Assembly: GCF_035917995.1 (NCBI RefSeq)
Contig: NZ_CP109131.1
Location: 7,068,001-7,132,000 of the forward strand
Direction of reading: 5' to 3'
DNA from: Streptosporangium sp. NBC_01755
Lineage (GTDB): Bacteria > Actinomycetota > Actinomycetes > Streptosporangiales > Streptosporangiaceae
Length of the DNA: 64,000 nucleotides
The notes under the pieces are model-generated. The model had not been told where the DNA came from. It worked only from the letters and a program-made list of their open reading frames with translations, and made no database searches. Within the stretch, counting starts at the first letter, position 1, and each line of letters opens with the position of its first letter. A program made the position numbers and the translations under genes. Of the stretch, positions 59,145-64,000 are shown one piece after another.

Positions 59145-60523
59145 ACACGCCGAAGGGGATCGTGGCGTACGCCACCTACCTGCCCAGGCACCGGCTGCGG
59201 CACGCGGACCTGGGCGCCGCGCTGGGCACCGGGGGCGGCACCGGATCACGGGTGGCCGCCTCGTTCGACGAGGACAGCACCACCCTGGGGATCGAGGCCG
59301 CGCGACGGCTGCCGCGCGGGGGAGAACGGCCCGGGGCGATCTTCTTCGCCACCACCTCGCCCGCCTACCTCGACAAGACCAACGCCGCGGCCGTGCACGC
59401 GGCCCTCGGCCTGGGCGCCGACGGCTTCGCGGTGGACCTGGCCGGGTCGGCGCGGTCCGGCACCGGCGCGCTGCTCGCCGCCGCCGCGAGCGGGGGCCTG
59501 GCCGTACTCGCCGACGTGCGGACCGGCCTGCCGGGCTCGGCCGACGAGCGCGACGGGGCCGACGGGGCCGCGGCGTTCCTGTTCGGCGACCCCGATGAGG
59601 CGATCGCCGAGATCGTGGCCCGGGTGTCGGTGACCGCGGAGTTCCTTGACCGCTGGCGCACGCCGGACGAGCCGGCCGCCCGCCGCTGGGAGGAGCGTTT
59701 CGGGCTGGAGAGCTACCTGCCGCTGGTGACGGAGGCAGGACGGCGGGCCCTCGCGGAGGCGGACGTCGCCGTCCCCGACCACGTGGTGCTCTCCTCGCCG
59801 AACCCGCTGGTGGCCAGGCGGGGGGCCGCGCTGTTCCCCGCGCGGGTTCCGGCGGGAAGGACGCCGGGTCACGCGGGCGCGGCGGACGTCGGGCTGAGCC
59901 TGGCGGAGGTCCTGGACCGGGCGGCGCCGGGCGAGACCGTCCTGCTGCTCGCCGCCGTGGACGGCTGCGACGCGCTGGTGCTGCGGGCCACCGACCGCAT
60001 CGAGGGCGGGCGCCAGGCCCACCCGATCTCGGCGCAGCTCGCCGCCGGGCGAGATGTCTCGTACACCGCCTATCTCACCTGGCGCGGCCTGCTGGACCGG
60101 GAGGCGCCCCGGCGACCGGAACCCGAGGTGGCCGCGGGGCCGCCCTCGGCCCGGTCGCAGGCCTGGAAGTTCGCGTTCACCGGGTCGCGGTGCCGCGGCT
60201 GCGGTTTCGTCCACCTGCCCCCGGCGCGGGTCTGCAAGGGCTGCGGAGCCGTGGACGAGATGGAGCCGCGCCCGCTGTCGGGCGTGCGGGGCACGGTCGT
60301 CACCTTCACGGCCGACCGGCTGGCGTACTCTCCCTCGCCGCCGCTGATCGACGTCGTGGTCGACTTCGACGGCGGCGGGCGGTACACGATGGAGCTGGCC
60401 GACGCCGCCCCGGACGAGGTGGAGATCGGGATGCGGGTGGAGACGACGTTCCGCAGGCTCCACACGACCCAGGGAGTGCACAACTACTTCTGGAAGGCAC
60501 GGCCCGTGGAGGACGAGCGATGA
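59141..60523 (+). CDS. 3-ketoacyl-synthase/HMG-CoA-synthase-like protein fused to a DUF35 zinc-ribbon/OB domain
   Basis: A 460-residue two-part protein. Residues ~1-320 follow the HMG-CoA synthase/KAS III fold, but the nucleophile region reads AGSARSGTGALLAA, with Ala where the catalytic Cys should be. Residues ~345-460 are a DUF35 domain: the zinc ribbon CRGCG ... CKGCG and an OB fold (GTVVTFTADRLAY). DUF35 proteins act as partners of SCP-x/Ltp-type thiolases or aldolases; the partner here is the next gene (ATGA overlap). GTG start. Confidence 0.87.
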   Translation: MNTPKGIVAYATYLPRHRLRHADLGAALGTGGGTGSRVAASFDEDSTTLGIEAARRLPRGGERPGAIFFATTSPAYLDKTNAAAVHAALGLGADGFAVDLAGSARSGTGALLAAAASGGLAVLADVRTGLPGSADERDGADGAAAFLFGDPDEAIAEIVARVSVTAEFLDRWRTPDEPAARRWEERFGLESYLPLVTEAGRRALAEADVAVPDHVVLSSPNPLVARRGAALFPARVPAGRTPGHAGAADVGLSLAEVLDRAAPGETVLLLAAVDGCDALVLRATDRIEGGRQAHPISAQLAAGRDVSYTAYLTWRGLLDREAPRRPEPEVAAGPPSARSQAWKFAFTGSRCRGCGFVHLPPARVCKGCGAVDEMEPRPLSGVRGTVVTFTADRLAYSPSPPLIDVVVDFDGGGRYTMELADAAPDEVEIGMRVETTFRRLHTTQGVHNYFWKARPVEDER

Positions 60524-61713
60524 GCGCAAGGGGAATCAAGGACCGGGTCGCGATCGTGGCCATGGGGTGCACCAGGTTCGGCGAGCACTGGACCTCCTCC
60601 ACCGACGATCTGCTGATCGACGCCGTGCGGGAGTGCATGACCGCGGTACCGGGCACGGACCTGGCGGATGTGGAGGCGTTCTGGCTCGGCACGCTCGGCT
60701 CGGGGCAGTCCGGCCTCACCCTCAGCCGCGCGCTCGCCCTGGACTACCGGCCGGTCACCCGGGTGGAGAACTACTGCGCGACCGGTTCGGAGGCATTCCG
60801 CAACGCCTGCTACGCGGTGGCGTCCGGAGCCTACGACCGGGTCATGGCGGTCGGGGTGGAGAAGCTCAAGGACTCGGGTTTCTCCGGGCTGACCCGGATG
60901 GACCCGCCGGGAGACGGCACGGCCGCGGAGAACACCCTCACCGCACCGGCCGCCTTCTCGCTGCTCGACCCGGCCTACTGCGCGAGGTACGGCGTCGACC
61001 CCGCGGGGATGCGGGCGGCCATGACCCATGTGGCCTGGAAGAACCACGCCAACGGGGCGCTCAACCCCAAGGCGCAGTACCGTGCCCAGGTGTCCAAGGA
61101 GAAGATCGCCGCGGCGCCGCTGGTGGCCGGGCGACTCGGGGTGTTCGACTGCTCGGGGGTCTCCGACGGCGCCGCCTGCGCACTGATCGTCCGTGCCGAG
61201 GACGCCCACCTCTACACCGACCACCCGGTGTATGTGAAGGCATTGGCGCTGACGGCGGCGCCGGGACGCGCGGCGATGGATCCCGGCTACGACTACACGA
61301 CCTTTCCCGAAGTGGTGCGGAGCGCCCAGGACGCCTACCGGCAGGCCGGGGTCACCGATCCGCGCACCGAGATCTCGCTGGCCGAGGTGCACGACTGCTT
61401 CACGCCCACCGAGCTGGTGCTGATGGAGGACCTGGGCTTCGCCGAGTGTGGCGAGGCGTGGCGCGACGCCCTCGACGGCGCCTTCGAACTCGGCGGACGG
61501 CTGCCGGTCAACCCGGACGGCGGCCTGAAGTCCTTCGGCCACCCGGTCGGCGCGAGCGGGCTGCGGATGCTCTACGAGTGCTGGCTGCAGTTCCGCGGTG
61601 AGGCCGGGCGGCGGCAGTTGAGCGACCCCAGGCTCGCTCTCACCCACAACCTGGGCGGTCGCCCGGGCGGCTGTGTGTCCTTCGTCTCGGTGGTCGGTTC
61701 CGAGCTCGGCTGA
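60520..61713 (+). CDS. SCP-x-like thiolase (lipid-transfer protein type)
   Basis: A 397-residue thiolase-fold enzyme. The nucleophilic Cys is in ENYCATGSEAFRNA, followed by EVHDCFTPTE, FGHPVGASG, and the second Cys in LGGRPGGCVSFV, so the Cys-His-Cys set is complete, unlike Ltp2-type retroaldolases. With the DUF35 protein it parallels IpfD/IpfE, which split an acyl-CoA from a dearomatised ring. Last gene of the operon from site G. Confidence 0.9.
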   Translation: MSARGIKDRVAIVAMGCTRFGEHWTSSTDDLLIDAVRECMTAVPGTDLADVEAFWLGTLGSGQSGLTLSRALALDYRPVTRVENYCATGSEAFRNACYAVASGAYDRVMAVGVEKLKDSGFSGLTRMDPPGDGTAAENTLTAPAAFSLLDPAYCARYGVDPAGMRAAMTHVAWKNHANGALNPKAQYRAQVSKEKIAAAPLVAGRLGVFDCSGVSDGAACALIVRAEDAHLYTDHPVYVKALALTAAPGRAAMDPGYDYTTFPEVVRSAQDAYRQAGVTDPRTEISLAEVHDCFTPTELVLMEDLGFAECGEAWRDALDGAFELGGRLPVNPDGGLKSFGHPVGASGLRMLYECWLQFRGEAGRRQLSDPRLALTHNLGGRPGGCVSFVSVVGSELG

Positions 61714-61731
61714 TTGGCATCAGGACATTTT

Positions 61732-61745
61732 TTAGTTTAGATTAA
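61732..61745. promoter_or_regulatory. TetR-type operator candidate, site H
   Basis: TTAGT-TTAG-ATTAA, one mismatch from the consensus, 21 bp before the SnoaL-crotonase gene. Confidence 0.6.
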
Positions 61746-61766
61746 ATTAAATCAGTGGAGGATTCC

Positions 61767-62981
61767 ATGGTGAACGAAGTACAGGTGGCTCGCGATCTCT
61801 ACGTCGCCCTGAAGGCCGGCGACCGGGATCGGCTGTCGGAGTTGCTGCATCCGAGCTTCGTGGCCAGGACCACCGAGGGCCTGCCCCTGGGACTGGGCGG
61901 TGTTTACCACGGCGTCGAGGAGACGTGGAGGGAGTTCTGGGGCCGTATCGGAGAGAACTTCCGCGTTCGCGCCGAGCCGCAGGGTTTCCACCCGCTCACC
62001 GACGGGGGCCTCCTCGTGACCGGCGGATACGTGGGGAAGGCCCGTGCCACCGACGCCGGGGTCGACGCGGCGTTCGCCCACCTACTCCGGTTCACCGGGG
62101 ATCAGGTCTCCGAGCTGATCCAGTACACCGACAGCGCCCGCTGGGCACAGGCGCTGGACGCGGGCCCCAAGGCGGAAGCGGCTCCCCGCAGGGAACTGTC
62201 GGTCGTCGACTTCGAGCTGAACGACGGCCTGGCCAGGATCCGGCTCAACCGGCCGGCCGCGCGCAACGCCCTCGACCTCGACATGGCGCTCGACCTGAAT
62301 GAGGTGTCCCTGCGCTGTGCCGAGTCCTTCGACCTGCGCGCGGTGCTGCTGACCGGTGAGGGGCCGGCCTTCACCGTGGGCGGGGACGTCAAGCTGTTCG
62401 CCTCGACCGAACACGCGGAGCTACCCGCGCTGGTCCACCAGATGATCGGGCCCTACCACGAGGCACTCGACCGGCTGGCCCGGCTGGACGCGCCCATCGT
62501 GTGTGCTGTCCACGGCGCCGCGGCCGGGGGCGGGCTCGGCCTGATGCACTGCGCGGACCTCGTACTCGCGGCCGAGGGCACCAAGTTCGCCCTCGGCTTC
62601 AGCGCCCTCGGTCTGTCCGGTGACGGAGGCAGCACCTGGTTCCTGCCCCGGATGATCGGATCGCGGCGGGCGGCGGAGCTGTTCTTCCAGCCGCGTGTGC
62701 TGACCGCCCGCGAGGCTGAGGAGTGGGGGCTCGTCTCACGTGTCGTCGCGGACGACGCGCTCGAGGGCGAGGCTCTCACCGCCGCCAGGCGGCTCGCCGC
62801 GGGCCCGACCCGTGCCTTCGCGGAACTGCGGCATCTCCTGCGCGCCGGCTGGGACAACACTCTGACCGAGCAACTGCTCGCCGAGCAGGGGGCACAGGAG
62901 CGGACGGCTGCCACAGCCGACGCGGCCGAGGGCGTGGCCGCCTTCAAAAGCAAGCGCGAACCCGACTTCCACGGACGGTAA
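61767..62981 (+). CDS. SnoaL-like domain fused to enoyl-CoA hydratase
   Basis: A 404-residue fusion. Residues ~1-130 are a SnoaL/NTF2-like domain (VARDLYVALKAGDRDRL, GGYVGKARATDAGVDAAFAHLLRF). Residues ~147-404 are a crotonase (FTVGGDVKLFA, HGAAAGGGLGLMHCADLV). In the crotonase the second hydratase Glu is kept (RRAAELFF) and a PaaG-like Asp is present (LSGDGGSTWF). GGAGG 5 nt before the ATG at 61767. The fusion suggests that hydration or isomerisation is coupled to another step on the same CoA ester. Confidence 0.9.
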   Translation: MVNEVQVARDLYVALKAGDRDRLSELLHPSFVARTTEGLPLGLGGVYHGVEETWREFWGRIGENFRVRAEPQGFHPLTDGGLLVTGGYVGKARATDAGVDAAFAHLLRFTGDQVSELIQYTDSARWAQALDAGPKAEAAPRRELSVVDFELNDGLARIRLNRPAARNALDLDMALDLNEVSLRCAESFDLRAVLLTGEGPAFTVGGDVKLFASTEHAELPALVHQMIGPYHEALDRLARLDAPIVCAVHGAAAGGGLGLMHCADLVLAAEGTKFALGFSALGLSGDGGSTWFLPRMIGSRRAAELFFQPRVLTAREAEEWGLVSRVVADDALEGEALTAARRLAAGPTRAFAELRHLLRAGWDNTLTEQLLAEQGAQERTAATADAAEGVAAFKSKREPDFHGR

Positions 62982-62984
62982 AGA

Positions 62985-64000
62985 ATGATCATTGACAGTG
63001 AAGACCAGCGGCTGCTCCGGCAGAGCGTCGGCAAGATCGCGGAGCGGTACGGCCACACCTACTTCGCCGACCGGGCACGTGCCGGTGGCCGGGTCGACGA
63101 GCTCTGGGCCGAACTGGGCGAGGGAGGCTTCCTCGGCGTGCACCTGCCGGAGGAGTACGGCGGTGGCGGAGGCGGCCTGGCCGAGTACGGCGTGGTGCTG
63201 GAGGAGCTGGCGGCACACGGCATGCCGCTGCTGATGGGGGTCATCTCGCCCGCCATCACCGGCTCGATCGTCTGGCGGCACGGATCGGCTGAGATGAAGG
63301 ACGAGTGGCTGCCCGGTATGGCGGCCGGGACGAAGAAGATGGCGTTCGCGCTCACCGAGCCCGACGCCGGCTCCAACAGCCACCAGGTCACCACCGGCGC
63401 GCATCGCGACGGCGACGGCCGGCGGCTGACCGGCACCAAATACTACATCTCCGGCGTTGACGAGTCCGACGCGCTGCTGGTGGTGGCGCGCGACGGCGAG
63501 CCGGGCCTGTCCGGGCGCGCCCCGCTCTCGCTGTTCGTGGTGCCCACCGATGCCCCCGGCCTGGGCTTCCAGGAGATCGTCACCGAGCTCGTCGTCCCGG
63601 AGAAGCAGTTCACCGTCTTCTTCGACGACGTACGGATCGGTCCCGAGGCACTGATCGGAGAGGCGGGGCGGGGCCTGCGCCAGGTCTTCGCCGGCCTCAA
63701 CCCCGAGCGCATCCTGGCCGCCTCGCTCAGCAACGGCATCGGCCGCTACGCCCTGGACAAGGCCGCCCGCTACGCCCGCGAGCGGCAGGTGTGGTCCACC
63801 CCGATCGGCGCCCATCAGGGAGTGTCGCACCCGCTCGCGGAGGCCTACATCGCTGTGGAGCTGGCCAGGTTGGCCACCGCCCGCGCAGCCGAACTCTACG
63901 ACTCCGGCCAGGACGCCGCCGAGGCGGCCAACATCGCCAAGTTCACCGCCGCCGACGCGTCGCTGAAGGCACTTGACCAGTCCATCCAGACGCACGGTGG
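62985..64000 (+). CDS. Acyl-CoA dehydrogenase, partial
   Basis: The first 338 residues of an acyl-CoA dehydrogenase that continues beyond the right edge. LHLPEEYGG-like VHLPEEYGGGGGGLAEY, FALTEPDAGSNSHQ, KYYISGVDESD and ARERQVWSTPIGAHQGVSHPLAEAY are family motifs; the C-terminal region with the possible catalytic Glu is cut off after QTHGG. The ATG lies 3 bp after the previous stop, so it is the second gene of the unit from site H. Confidence 0.92.
   Translation, partial: MIIDSEDQRLLRQSVGKIAERYGHTYFADRARAGGRVDELWAELGEGGFLGVHLPEEYGGGGGGLAEYGVVLEELAAHGMPLLMGVISPAITGSIVWRHGSAEMKDEWLPGMAAGTKKMAFALTEPDAGSNSHQVTTGAHRDGDGRRLTGTKYYISGVDESDALLVVARDGEPGLSGRAPLSLFVVPTDAPGLGFQEIVTELVVPEKQFTVFFDDVRIGPEALIGEAGRGLRQVFAGLNPERILAASLSNGIGRYALDKAARYARERQVWSTPIGAHQGVSHPLAEAYIAVELARLATARAAELYDSGQDAAEAANIAKFTAADASLKALDQSIQTHG

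Noticed and set aside
38354-64000. Reading the island as a canonical cholesterol (KstR) regulon
   Set aside because: The dyads do not fit the KstR AACnnGTT pattern as I know it, and no KshA/B, HsaC or Mce genes are present.

Overview
The window is high-GC actinobacterial chromosome. WhiB, DUF3152, DUF5302, HGxxPAAW and MoxR/DUF58 proteins, frequent GTG/TTG starts and many 4-bp ATGA/GTGA gene overlaps point to a Streptosporangiales- or Streptomyces-like actinomycete; the genus cannot be fixed from this sequence. No rRNA, tRNA, CRISPR array, IS element or phage gene was recognised. Many short gene remnants (DUF72, VOC, histidine kinase/response regulator, M4 peptidase, CitE) show that the region has been eroded by deletions.

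Left part (1-22 kb), general physiology: a minus-strand MoxR-DUF58-BatA operon; a kinase-like membrane protein; a catalase; a WhiB regulator; a DUF3152 protease-like protein; a complete PTS locus (DeoR regulator, PfkB kinase, mannitol-type EIIC, EIIB and EIIA, zinc MDR dehydrogenase, then HPr and Enzyme I) for a sugar alcohol; a PemK-like protein; an OhrR/MarR regulator divergent from a small membrane protein; a STAS protein; a DctA dicarboxylate carrier beside the collapsed remains of its probable two-component regulator; a secreted serine hydrolase; and a KhtTU-like cation/proton antiporter pair.

Middle part (22-34.4 kb): one long minus-strand operon with tight overlaps. It encodes an SsuABC-type ABC importer (two permeases, ATPase, lipoprotein), a dihydropyrimidinase-like amidohydrolase, an isochorismatase-family hydrolase, a [2Fe-2S] subunit, a fused molybdopterin/FAD hydroxylase, a two-subunit thiamine-diphosphate enzyme and a deaminase-like amidohydrolase. 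Together they look like uptake, hydroxylation, ring opening and decarboxylation of a nitrogen heterocycle whose identity is not evident. A DUF1540 protein, a DHA2 drug exporter and a gutted M4 peptidase gene follow.

Right part (38.3-64 kb): a large CoA-thioester catabolic island with two CoA ligases, an AMACR-like racemase, three acyl-CoA dehydrogenases, four crotonases (one fused to SnoaL), two MaoC hydratases, two SDRs, two classical thiolases, an SCP-x-like thiolase, a synthase-like/DUF35 protein, an acetate-type CoA-transferase and a two-subunit Rieske oxygenase. The order ligase, Rieske alpha, Rieske beta, DUF35 protein, SCP-x thiolase resembles the set known from ibuprofen-CoA (ipf) degradation. 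Every apparent transcription unit in this island is preceded by an AT-rich dyad of form YTAAT-N4-ATTAR (eight sites, one degenerate), and a TetR gene lies inside one of the units. This self-contained regulon is the best candidate for an undescribed system in the window.
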